DNA of 12,147 bases from Chloroflexota bacterium (GTDB lineage Bacteria; Chloroflexota; Limnocylindria; Limnocylindrales; CSP1-4): assembly GCA_013695255.1 (NCBI GenBank), contig JACDAV010000105.1, forward strand, positions 1-12,147. The letters run 5' to 3'. This document shows positions 1-6,639 of this stretch, piece after piece (positions within the stretch are counted from its first letter, which is position 1; every line of letters starts with the position of its first letter). The notes beneath the pieces were generated by a model, which did not search any database, was not told where the DNA came from, and saw only the letters and a program-made list of their open reading frames with translations. The position numbers and the translations under genes are program-made.

Positions 1-942
1 TCCGAGGAGCTCGGCGGGGTGGGCAACGAGGCGATCGGCGAGGCGCACGACGCCCGCCAGCTGCTGGCCCGATACGTCGAGCACCGGACGGCGCTGGCGA
101 CGAACGTCGGAGCGGACGGCGTCCGCGTCGTCCTCGACTGCGCTCACGGCTCCGGCGGCGTCGTCGCACCCGGGATCCTCGCCGCCACGGGCGCCCGGGT
201 CGAGGTCATCCACAACGAGCCGGACGGCGTGAACATCAACGTCCGGTCGGGGGCGACGGACCCGGCCGCCCTCCAGGCCGCTGTCCTCGCCTCGGGCGCG
301 GAGGCCGGGTTCGCGCTCGACGGGGACGCGGACCGGCTGATCGCGGTCGACGCGTCCGGCGAGGTCGTCGACGGCGACCAGGTGCTGGGCATCCTCGCCC
401 TCGACCGGCTCGAGCGCGGCACCCTGCCCCAGGGCGCCCTCGTCGTCTCGGTCCTCTCGAACGGTGGTCTCCAGCGGGTCGTCGAGAACGCCGGGGGGCA
501 GGTCATCCGGACGCCGGTCGGGGACAAGTACATTCTCGAGGGGATGCAGGTGTCCGGCGCCTCGCTGGGCGGGGAGAAGAGCGGGCACGTCATCGTGCTC
601 GACCACACCACCTCGGGCGACGGGATCGTGACCGCCGTCGAGCTCCTCCGGGTGATGGCCCGGCGCGGCGCCGGGCTGGGCGAGCTGGCCGCCCAGATCC
701 CGATGCTGCCGCAGCAACAACGTGCCGTGAGGGCCAGGCACAAGGACCAGTGGGAGGGCGACCGGCCCCTGCAGCACGCGATCGAGCAGGCCCAGGCGCG
801 GCTCGGCCGCGCCGGCCGGGTCCTCGTCCGGCCATCCGGCACGGAGCCTGCCCTGCGGGTCATGGTCGAAGGCGAGGACGCGGCGCTGGTGGTCGAGCTC
901 GCGGACGCGCTCGCGACGCTCGCCGGGGAGCGACTAAACTGA
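1..942 (+). CDS. glmM: Phosphoglucosamine mutase, 3' part (5' end outside window)
   Basis: GlmM interconverts glucosamine-6-phosphate and glucosamine-1-phosphate in the cytoplasm, a step towards UDP-GlcNAc for peptidoglycan. The frame is open from base 1, so the gene runs in from the left. About 313 residues of a usual ~445 are present. The missing N-terminal third would carry the catalytic phosphoserine loop. Three family motifs are visible: the metal-binding loop DGDADR (319-336), the sugar-binding loop GGEKSGH (568-588) and the phosphate-binding loop RPSGTEP (829-849), followed by the usual RVMVEGED. The protein ends ERLN and stops with TGA at 940-942. It lies upstream of glmS, the preceding enzyme of the same pathway. 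DGDADR with Ala is a common variant. Motifs fit GlmM better than phosphomannomutase ManB, and adjacency to glmS supports this. Confidence 0.95.
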   Translation, partial: SEELGGVGNEAIGEAHDARQLLARYVEHRTALATNVGADGVRVVLDCAHGSGGVVAPGILAATGARVEVIHNEPDGVNINVRSGATDPAALQAAVLASGAEAGFALDGDADRLIAVDASGEVVDGDQVLGILALDRLERGTLPQGALVVSVLSNGGLQRVVENAGGQVIRTPVGDKYILEGMQVSGASLGGEKSGHVIVLDHTTSGDGIVTAVELLRVMARRGAGLGELAAQIPMLPQQQRAVRARHKDQWEGDRPLQHAIEQAQARLGRAGRVLVRPSGTEPALRVMVEGEDAALVVELADALATLAGERLN

Positions 943-1016
943 GTCCTCGGGCGGATGGCGTCGCGGAGCTCCGCCTCCGAGTCCTCGGGCGGATGGCGTC
1001 GCGGAGCTCCGCCTCC
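941..1016. repeat. Two perfect tandem copies of a 38-bp hairpin-forming repeat
   Basis: Bases 941-978 and 979-1016 are identical. Each unit contains the 12-bp perfect palindrome GCGGAGCTCCGC (963-974 and 1001-1012). Copy 1 can also fold into a longer hairpin: 946-955 pairs with 970-974 plus 977-981, with a 2-nt bulge and a 14-nt loop. In copy 2 the lower stem is less perfect, but CCGAGG at 1022-1027 could substitute. The first copy starts inside the glmM stop codon, and the second ends 72 bp before glmS. There is no T-run, so this is not a classical Rho-independent terminator. It may be a mobile REP-like element, an RNA stability or processing site, or a weak terminator; nothing in the window decides which. 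Confidence 0.85.
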
Positions 1017-1072
1017 GACCTCCGAGGGTCTCGTGCTTGACCGCGACCCGCCCGTTTCCCGGGTGGTTGAAC

Positions 1073-1076
1073 GGAG
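1073..1076 (+). promoter_or_regulatory. Probable ribosome binding site of glmS
   Basis: GGAG lies 12 nt before the glmS ATG at 1089. It is the only purine-rich stretch close to that start. The conserved MCGIVGY N-terminus fixes the start, because the catalytic Cys must follow the initiator Met. The spacing is slightly long. Confidence 0.5.
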
Positions 1077-1088
1077 AACCTGACTGGC

Positions 1089-2915
1089 ATGTGCGGCATC
1101 GTTGGCTACACCGGTCCGCGCGAGGCGGGCACGATTCTCATCGAGGGCCTGAAGCGGCTCGAGTACCGGGGCTACGACTCGGCCGGCATCGCGCTCGTCG
1201 ACGAGGACGGCGACCTGTTCGTCGAGAAGCGCGCCGGCAAGCTGGCGAACCTCCAGACGGCGATCGCGAACCGGACCCCGCACGCGGCGATCGGGCTGGC
1301 CCACACGCGCTGGGCGACCCACGGCCGGCCGAACGATCTCAACGCGCATCCCCACCAGGACTGCACCGGCGAGATCACCGTCATCCACAACGGGATCATC
1401 GAGAACTTCCGCGATCTTCGCGACGGGCTCGAGGCGCGCGGCCACCGGTTGACGTCGGAGACGGACACGGAGGCGATCGCCCACCTCATCGAGGAGGCCT
1501 ACACCGGCGACATCGCCGAGGCGACCCGAGCGGCACTCCGCAAGCTCGAAGGCGCCTATGCGCTGGTCGTCATGCACCGCGGCGAGAACCGCCTGGTCGG
1601 GGCACGCCAGGACGTCCCGCTCGTCGTCGGCGTGGCGGACGGCGAGTCGTTCCTCGCCAGCGACGTGGCGGCCATCCTGGCCCACACGAACCGGGTGATC
1701 TACCTGGAGGAGGGCGACGTCGCGGACATCCGGCCGTCCGGCGTCGCCATCACGGACATCCACGGCGCGCCGGTCGAGCGGGCCGTCACGACCGTCGACT
1801 GGTCGCCCGAGTCGGCCGAGAAGGGCGGCTACGAGCACTTCATGCTCAAGGAGATCCACGAACAGCCGACATCGCTCCGGCAGGCGATCGCCGGCCGGGT
1901 GACCCGCAACGACCGGATCTGGCTCGAGGAGCTCGAGGGATTCGACGAGACGCTCCGGACCATCGACCGCGTCGAGCTGGTCGCCTGCGGGACCGCCTAC
2001 TACGCGGCGCTCGTCGGCGCGACCGCGATCGAGGACTGGATCGGCATCCCCGCTCGCGCGACGTTCGGCTCCGAGTTCCGGTACGGCCCGCCGCCGCTGG
2101 ACGAGCGCACCCTGGTCATCGCCGTCACCCAGTCCGGCGAGACCGCGGACACGATCGCGCCGACCCGCCTTGCCCGTGAGCGCGGCTGCCCGATCATCGC
2201 CGTGACCAACACCGTCGGCTCGGCCATCACGCGCGAGGCCCACCGGGTCCTGTTCCTGCAGGCCGGTCCGGAGATCGCGGTCGCCGCGTCCAAGACGTTC
2301 GTGACGCAGGTGACCACGCTGGTCGTGCTGGCCGCGGCGATTGCCAAGGCGCGCGGGGCGCTGGGTGCGGAACAGGAGCTCGAGCTTGGCGCCGCGCTGC
2401 GCGCCCTGCCGGAGGCGGCTGCCCGCGCCCTGCAGGCCGCGACCGGCGTCCCGGAGCTGGCCCGTCGATACGTCAACTCCCGCGGGTTCATGTACGTCGG
2501 GCGCGGCTACACGTACCCAGCGGCCCTGGAGGGCGCGCTCAAGCTCAAGGAGGTCAGCTACGTCCACGCCGAGGGGTATGCGGCCGGCGAGATGAAGCAC
2601 GGCCCGATCTCGCTCCTCGACGCGGAGTGCCCGCTGGTGGCGGTCGCGACCCGCTCGTCCGTCTACGAGAAGGTCGTCAGCAACGTGATGGAGGGTCGCG
2701 CCCGGGATGCCCGGGTGATCGCGATCGCGACGGAAGGCGACTCGCAGGTCGAGCGCTTCGCCGACGACGTCTGCTGGGTCCCGGACACGCACGAGGCGCT
2801 CAGCGCGGTCCTGGCCATCATTCCGCTCCAGCTCTTCGCCTACCATGTCGCCGTCGCTCGCGGCACGGACGTGGACCAACCGCGCAACCTCGCCAAGTCC
2901 GTCACCGTCGAGTAA
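1089..2915 (+). CDS. glmS: Glutamine--fructose-6-phosphate aminotransferase (glucosamine-6-phosphate synthase)
   Basis: GlmS makes glucosamine-6-phosphate from fructose-6-phosphate and glutamine, the first committed step to UDP-GlcNAc. The 608-residue length is typical. Residues 2 to about 225 are the glutaminase domain: Cys2 in MCGIVGYTG is the nucleophile after Met removal, and the family motifs THGRPN and HNGIIENF follow. Two SIS sugar-isomerase domains occupy roughly 285-425 and 455-598, with CGTAYYA from residue 300, TQSGETADT from 347 and AGEMKHGPISL in the second. The C-terminal DQPRNLAKSVTVE carries the invariant Lys (603) of the isomerase site. The gene sits 146 bp after glmM and 12 bp before acpS. 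No glmS ribozyme-like leader is apparent. This is not glutamate mutase subunit S, which shares the gene symbol. Confidence 0.98.
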   Translation: MCGIVGYTGPREAGTILIEGLKRLEYRGYDSAGIALVDEDGDLFVEKRAGKLANLQTAIANRTPHAAIGLAHTRWATHGRPNDLNAHPHQDCTGEITVIHNGIIENFRDLRDGLEARGHRLTSETDTEAIAHLIEEAYTGDIAEATRAALRKLEGAYALVVMHRGENRLVGARQDVPLVVGVADGESFLASDVAAILAHTNRVIYLEEGDVADIRPSGVAITDIHGAPVERAVTTVDWSPESAEKGGYEHFMLKEIHEQPTSLRQAIAGRVTRNDRIWLEELEGFDETLRTIDRVELVACGTAYYAALVGATAIEDWIGIPARATFGSEFRYGPPPLDERTLVIAVTQSGETADTIAPTRLARERGCPIIAVTNTVGSAITREAHRVLFLQAGPEIAVAASKTFVTQVTTLVVLAAAIAKARGALGAEQELELGAALRALPEAAARALQAATGVPELARRYVNSRGFMYVGRGYTYPAALEGALKLKEVSYVHAEGYAAGEMKHGPISLLDAECPLVAVATRSSVYEKVVSNVMEGRARDARVIAIATEGDSQVERFADDVCWVPDTHEALSAVLAIIPLQLFAYHVAVARGTDVDQPRNLAKSVTVE

Positions 2916-2927
2916 TCCGGGTGGCCC

Positions 2928-3461
2928 ATGCCCGCTGAGGCTGCCGGTTCGATCGAAGAAGTCGGGATCGACATCATCCGCGTCGACCGGATCCGCCGGA
3001 CGCTCGAGCGCTTCGGTGTCCGGTTCGTGCGGCGGGTCCTGACCCCGGCCGAGCAGCGCTACGTGCGCGACCGGCCCACCACGCTCGCCGGCCGGTGGGC
3101 AGCCAAGGAGGCGGTCTCGAAAGTGCTCGGCCTTGGCGTGCGGGGGATCGGCTGGCGGGACATCGAGGTCGAGCGGCTGCCTACCGGTCAGCCCTCGATC
3201 CGGCTGCACGGCCGGGCGGCGCAGCGCGCCGAGCAGCTGGGCATGGAGCGCGTTGCCGTGTCGATCAGCCACGAGGCTGATTACGCGGTGGCGATCGCGT
3301 TCGGCGTCCGCAGCGCTGGCGGGCGGTACGTGTTTCCACTCGACATCGACGAGCGGCTCGACGACCGGGAGCGCCGGCTGCTGGCGCGGATGGAGCGGCT
3401 CCGGACGCTGCAGGACGCCGGGCGGGGGACCCCCGGCGGCGGCGAGGACCCCCGTGACTGA
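2928..3461 (+). CDS. acpS: Holo-[acyl-carrier-protein] synthase with C-terminal extension
   Basis: AcpS transfers 4'-phosphopantetheine from CoA to a serine of apo-ACP, activating fatty-acid synthesis. The N-terminal motif VGIDIIRVDRI holds the Mg-binding Asp15, and RWAAKEAVSKVLG (56-68) holds Glu61 and Lys65; both are hallmarks of the family. VSISHEADYAVAIAFG (110-125) is the usual C-terminal strand. Family members usually end near there (about 120-130 residues), but this protein has 177. The extra ~50 residues contain a charged helix-like stretch (DERLDDRERRLLARMERLR) and a Gly/Pro-rich end. The ATG at 2928 leaves 11 residues before VGIDI and has a weak GGGTGG upstream (2919-2924). The gene follows glmS by 12 bp and its last 8 bases overlap nnrD, so translational coupling is likely. 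Confidence 0.93.
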   Translation: MPAEAAGSIEEVGIDIIRVDRIRRTLERFGVRFVRRVLTPAEQRYVRDRPTTLAGRWAAKEAVSKVLGLGVRGIGWRDIEVERLPTGQPSIRLHGRAAQRAEQLGMERVAVSISHEADYAVAIAFGVRSAGGRYVFPLDIDERLDDRERRLLARMERLRTLQDAGRGTPGGGEDPRD

Positions 3462-4497
3462 GCGACCGGTCGGTTTCGGAGCGCGTTCCCCGGGCGTCGA
3501 GCCGGAATCCGAACGGCCCGTGCTCGATGACGAGGCGGTCGCCGACCTGATCCCGGAGCGGCCGTCGCGCGGTCACAAGGGCGACTTCGGCAAGCTGCTC
3601 GTGATCGCCGGCTCGCTCGACTACGCCGGCGCGGCGCTGCTCGTGTGCCGGGCCGCCGGGCGTGCCGGGGCCGGGCTCGTGACGCTGGCGGTCCCGGAAT
3701 CACTCCAGCCCCTCTTCGCGGCCAAGGTCGTCGAGGCGACCACGATGGCGCTGCCGGAGGACGACGTCGAGGAGGTCGACCCGACCGACGCGCTGGCGCG
3801 GATCCTCGACCACGAGCACGACGCGATCGTCCTGGGCCCCGGTCTTCGCCCTGGCCTGGCCACGACCGAGCTCGTCCGTCGCCTGCTCGCGGTGCCGGAG
3901 GACCCGACCCCCGCGCCGATCGTGCTCGACGCCGAGGCGCTGCGCTCCCTGGCCAGCCTCGACGCCTGGTGGGAGGGTGTGAACCGCCGAGCCGTGCTGA
4001 CTCCCCATGCCGGGGAGTTCGTGCGGCTGCGGGCGGCCGGCGGCCTCGAGCCGGACCCGCCGGGCGAGCTCAACGTCGACGACGAGGCGCGCGCCGCCGC
4101 AGCCAGCGACGCGGCCGAGACGTGGCAGCAGGTCGTCGTCCTCAAGGGCGCCCGCACGGTCATCGCCGGACCGGACGGATCGATCGCGGTCGCTCCGTTC
4201 GAGAACCCCGCCCTGGCCAGTGGCGGCACCGGCGACGTGCTGGCCGGCGTCATCGGCGCGCTGCTCGCCCAGGGCCTGGCGCCCTTCGACGCCGCTCGAC
4301 TCGGCGTCTACCTGCACGGCCTTGCCGGCGAGACGGTCCGCGAGCGCCTGGGGGACGCGGGGCTGCTCGCCTCGGACCTGCCGGAGCCGATCGCCATGGC
4401 CAGGCGCCGGCTGGCGGCGATCTCCGAGCGACGGCGGGCCGGGGCACGCCTCGGGTTCCGGGCACGCGATCAGGGGACGAGCGGGGGCCCGGCCTGA
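3454..4497 (+). CDS. nnrD: ADP/ATP-dependent (S)-NAD(P)H-hydrate dehydratase, stand-alone form
   Basis: NnrD repairs hydrated NADH and NADPH (the S epimer of NAD(P)HX) back to the active cofactor, using ADP or ATP. The ribokinase-like YjeF C-terminal domain fills the protein. Visible motifs are RGHKGDFGKLLVIAGS (39-54), the IVLGPGLRPG nucleotide/substrate strand, VLDAEAL, AVLTPHAGEF, VVVLKGARTVI and the signature NPALASGGTGDVLAG (251-265) with Asp261 as the expected catalytic residue. GTG at 3454 was chosen because it gives 347 residues, has GGCGAGGA just upstream (3441-3448), and overlaps the acpS stop by 8 nt. A longer upstream reading in the same frame would run through acpS and is unlikely. 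The usual N-terminal epimerase domain (NnrE) is absent; the first ~35 residues are a low-complexity leader. The last ~25 residues are also low complexity. Confidence 0.93.
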   Translation: MTERPVGFGARSPGVEPESERPVLDDEAVADLIPERPSRGHKGDFGKLLVIAGSLDYAGAALLVCRAAGRAGAGLVTLAVPESLQPLFAAKVVEATTMALPEDDVEEVDPTDALARILDHEHDAIVLGPGLRPGLATTELVRRLLAVPEDPTPAPIVLDAEALRSLASLDAWWEGVNRRAVLTPHAGEFVRLRAAGGLEPDPPGELNVDDEARAAAASDAAETWQQVVVLKGARTVIAGPDGSIAVAPFENPALASGGTGDVLAGVIGALLAQGLAPFDAARLGVYLHGLAGETVRERLGDAGLLASDLPEPIAMARRRLAAISERRRAGARLGFRARDQGTSGGPA

Positions 4498-4559
4498 CCG
4501 CACCACGCCCTCCGCGGCCACCGATCGAGGCCCGACTCGCCGATGCGGGCCTCCCGCCG

Positions 4560-5798
4560 TTGCCCCGGACCGCCTGGCTCGAGATCGACGTCGACGCCCT
4601 CGCCGCCAACCTGGCGGCCATCCGCGCGGCAGTCCCGGCGGGTGTGCGGATCGAGCCCGTGGTCAAGGCCGACGCGTACGGCCACGGTGCCGGGCCGGTC
4701 GCGCTGGCGCTCGAGGCGGCCGGTGCGGACGGGCTGTGCGTCGCGACCCTCGACGAGGCGCTCGCGCTGCGGGACGAGCGCGTGGCGATCCCCATCCTGG
4801 TGCTCTACCCGGTGCCGCCGTCCCTCGCCCATCGAGCGGCCGATGCGGGCGTCGCCACGACGGCCGGTCATGCGGCGCTGCTGGACCGGCTGGTCGCGGC
4901 GGCCGAGGGGTGGTCCGGCGGTCGCACGCTGGCGGTCCATCTCGAGGTGGAGACCGGGCTCGGTCGGGGTGGGGTTCCCATCGCCGAGGTGGCCGACGCC
5001 GCGCGCCGCATCACGCTGGTGGATGGGCTTCGTCTGGCGGGCATCTGGACGCATCTCCAGGATCCCGGCGCGGCCACGCTGACCGCGCGCCAGGTGAGGG
5101 TCTTTGGTGACGCCCTCGAACGACTCGCGGCGGCTGGCGTGCGTGTGCCGGCGCGGCACGTGGCGGCGTCCGGTGCCCTGGTCCTCGGCAATGCGCCGGC
5201 CCACGACGCGGTGCGCCCCGGTCTTGCCATCTACGGCATCGTCCCGGACGACATCGGACCCGTGGAGTCCGCGCTCGGCGCGCTGCTCCGACCGGTGCTC
5301 AGCCTCCACGCCCGGGCGGTCAGGGTCGCGGATCTGCCGGCCGGTCACGGCGTGAGCTACGGCCCGACCTTCATCACGACCCGCCCGAGCCGGATCGCGA
5401 CCCTGCCGGTCGGCTACGGGGACGGCTGGCCACGCTCCCTCTCGAACCGGGCCCAGGCCCTCGTCCGCGGCGTCCGTGTGCCGCTCGTGGGCAACGTCGC
5501 GATGGACGCCGTGATGGCCGACGTCACGACGGTTCCCGGCCCACCGGTCGACGAGGACGATGAATTCGTGCTGCTCGGGCGGCAGGACGACGATCGGATC
5601 GACGTCCGGACCGTGGCGCGCGCCCGAGCCACCAACGCGTGGGAGGTGGTCACCGGCATGTCCGCCCGATTGCCTCGGGTGTACCATGCGGCGGCCGGAG
5701 CGGTCGGGATCCGGACGCTCGCGCGCGGGGAGAATCGGTGGCTCGGATCGAGCTCTGGAACGGCGACATCTGCGACCTCGAGGTGGACGCCATCGTGA
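4560..5798 (+). CDS. alr: Alanine racemase (PLP enzyme); start uncertain
   Basis: Alr converts L-alanine to D-alanine for peptidoglycan. With TTG at 4560 as residue 1 (412 aa), TAWLEIDVDALAANL is the family N-terminus. Lys36 in VVKADAYGHG is the PLP Schiff-base lysine. Arg136 lies in GLGRGG, Arg219 in VRPGLAIYG, and Tyr267 in GVSYG is the second catalytic base. LPVGYGDGWPR and VAMDAVMADVT complete the C-terminal domain. The position usually held by carbamylated Lys (HLK) is Glu129 (HLEVETG). No ATG or GTG precedes the domain. TTG 4560 is the first conventional start after nnrD; CTG at 4494, overlapping the nnrD stop as CTGA, would give 434 aa and is possible. The family normally ends near Tyr375 (RVY). 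The last 37 residues are Ser/Thr/Gly-rich and overlap the next gene by 61 nt. Confidence 0.9.
   Translation: MPRTAWLEIDVDALAANLAAIRAAVPAGVRIEPVVKADAYGHGAGPVALALEAAGADGLCVATLDEALALRDERVAIPILVLYPVPPSLAHRAADAGVATTAGHAALLDRLVAAAEGWSGGRTLAVHLEVETGLGRGGVPIAEVADAARRITLVDGLRLAGIWTHLQDPGAATLTARQVRVFGDALERLAAAGVRVPARHVAASGALVLGNAPAHDAVRPGLAIYGIVPDDIGPVESALGALLRPVLSLHARAVRVADLPAGHGVSYGPTFITTRPSRIATLPVGYGDGWPRSLSNRAQALVRGVRVPLVGNVAMDAVMADVTTVPGPPVDEDDEFVLLGRQDDDRIDVRTVARARATNAWEVVTGMSARLPRVYHAAAGAVGIRTLARGENRWLGSSSGTATSATSRWTPS
5727..5732 (+). promoter_or_regulatory. Strong Shine-Dalgarno of the macro-domain gene
   Basis: GGGGAG lies five bases before the GTG at 5738, inside the 3' end of alr. It is the clearest ribosome binding site in the window and decides the macro-gene start; the longer in-frame reading from 5639 has no such site and adds a non-family N-terminus. 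Confidence 0.65.
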
Positions 5799-6283
5799 AC
5801 GCCGCCACCGTCTCGCTGTGGATGGCGACCGGCGTCGGCGGCGCCATCAAGCGCGCCGGCGGCGACGAGATCGAGCTGGCCGCCGTCCGGCAGGCGCCGG
5901 TCACGCTCGGCGAGTCGATCGTCACGCCGTCCGGCAGGCTCGCGGCGCGCGCGGTCATCCACGCCGTCTCGCTCGACCGCGATCGCCGGACGAGCGCGGC
6001 CGCGATCGAGGCGGCCGTCAGGAGCGCCATGGCCCGGGCCGGCGAAATCAACGCCACGAGCGTCGCCTTTCCCGCCCTCGGCACCGGCGTCGGCGGGTTC
6101 CCGCTCGACGAGTCGGCGCGGATCACGGTCCGGACCGTGCGCGAGGAGCTGCCGGCGTGGGCCACGATCGAGCACGTTGTCTTCGCGCTCCGCGGTGCCG
6201 CCGCCTACCAGGCGTTCCAGGCCGCCCTGGCCGAGCCGGCGGGCGAGCCGGCGCCTGCCGTCGATCGACCCGTCGCCCGGTGA
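5738..6283 (+). CDS. Macro-domain protein (ADP-ribose-type ligand binder), variant motif
   Basis: This 181-residue protein is essentially one macro domain. Such domains bind ADP-ribose or related nucleotides, and some remove ADP-ribose from proteins or nucleic acids. ELWNGDICDLEVDAIVNAA (5-23) is the family start, with Asp10 as the expected adenine contact and Asn21 conserved. GVGGAIKRAGG (32-42) is the phosphate loop, ARAVIHAVSLD is a core strand, and PALGTGVGGFP (112-122) is the second glycine loop. The segment between the first two motifs reads NAATVSLWMATGVGG instead of the usual NAAN...GGGV. The second Asn and the triple glycine tied to hydrolase activity in MacroD-type enzymes are thus altered. 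The last ~20 residues are Ala/Pro-rich. It overlaps alr by 61 nt and the next gene by 4 (GTGA). It is not usually part of this operon. Confidence 0.88.
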   Translation: MARIELWNGDICDLEVDAIVNAATVSLWMATGVGGAIKRAGGDEIELAAVRQAPVTLGESIVTPSGRLAARAVIHAVSLDRDRRTSAAAIEAAVRSAMARAGEINATSVAFPALGTGVGGFPLDESARITVRTVREELPAWATIEHVVFALRGAAAYQAFQAALAEPAGEPAPAVDRPVAR

Positions 6284-6570
6284 GCCTGCCCTTCGAGCCC
6301 GGCGAGGAGCAGCGCGACGAGCTCGTCGAGGAGGTCGCACGCGAGATCCAGGTGCGCGGGCTGACCGGTCCGGCGGTTCATTTTCTGCAGGCCAGCCGCC
6401 CGTACCGTCCGCTCGGCGCGAACGCGATGCTCTTCTTCGACCCGGTCCTGCGCGGCCTGTTCGGGGGCGAGCTGGAGGGCGTGACCGCCATCCTCGCCGA
6501 CGATGCCGGGATCGAGCTGCTCATCGCGCGGCTGGAGGAGATCGACGAAGAGTCGACCTGGGACGCCTGA
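6280..6570 (+). CDS. Small conserved-looking protein of unknown function (96 aa)
   Basis: I do not recognise a named family. The GTG at 6280 overlaps the macro-gene stop (GTGA), giving translational coupling. The product is acidic, with no signal peptide, membrane segment or Cys. Residues 1 to about 30 look helical and charged (EEQRDELVEEVAREI). A central hydrophobic part follows, with AVHFLQASRPYRPLGANAML and FFDPVLRGLFGG. The C-terminal helix (IELLIARLEEIDEE) is acidic. The codon bias matches its neighbours, and the hydrophobic/charged periodicity argues for a real protein. The pattern of a helix with RPxxxLG followed by a second helix and an LIxRLEE end resembles small bacterial hypothetical proteins I have seen, but I cannot attach a function. 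Its place between the macro and MutL-like genes suggests it belongs to the inserted block. Confidence 0.75.
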   Translation: MSLPFEPGEEQRDELVEEVAREIQVRGLTGPAVHFLQASRPYRPLGANAMLFFDPVLRGLFGGELEGVTAILADDAGIELLIARLEEIDEESTWDA

Positions 6571-6587
6571 GCCAGCCATGATTCCGT

Positions 6588-6627
6588 CCCGGGCGGCGCG
6601 ATTGGCCCGCATCCCGCTGCGCCCGGG
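6588..6627. repeat. Inverted repeat (8-bp perfect arms) before the MutL-like gene
   Basis: CCCGGGCG at 6588-6595 is complementary to CGCCCGGG at 6620-6627, with a 24-nt loop. ATT at 6581-6583 and AAT at 6628-6630 could extend the stem with a 4-nt bulge. It lies in the 69-bp gap between the 96-aa gene and the next start and ends 12 nt before it, where it could occlude translation initiation or attenuate transcription. There is no T-run. In such GC-rich DNA an 8-bp arm could occur by chance. Confidence 0.35.
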
Positions 6628-6639
6628 AATGGTGGCGCC

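Noticed and set aside
941..1016. CRISPR-like repeat
   Set aside because: Only two copies abut directly with no spacers, and no cas gene is present.
1037..1042. TTGACC as a -35 box for glmS
   Set aside because: No acceptable -10 hexamer lies 16-18 nt downstream; that stretch is pure GC.
943..1088. glmS ribozyme/riboswitch leader
   Set aside because: The spacer is dominated by the tandem repeat, and I see none of the conserved ribozyme core.
144..3272. Very long open frame on the - strand (1042 aa) across glmM, glmS and acpS
   Set aside because: It is antisense to three clearly conserved genes, is rich in Arg/Asp/Pro as expected from reversed high-GC codons, and shows no domain motif.
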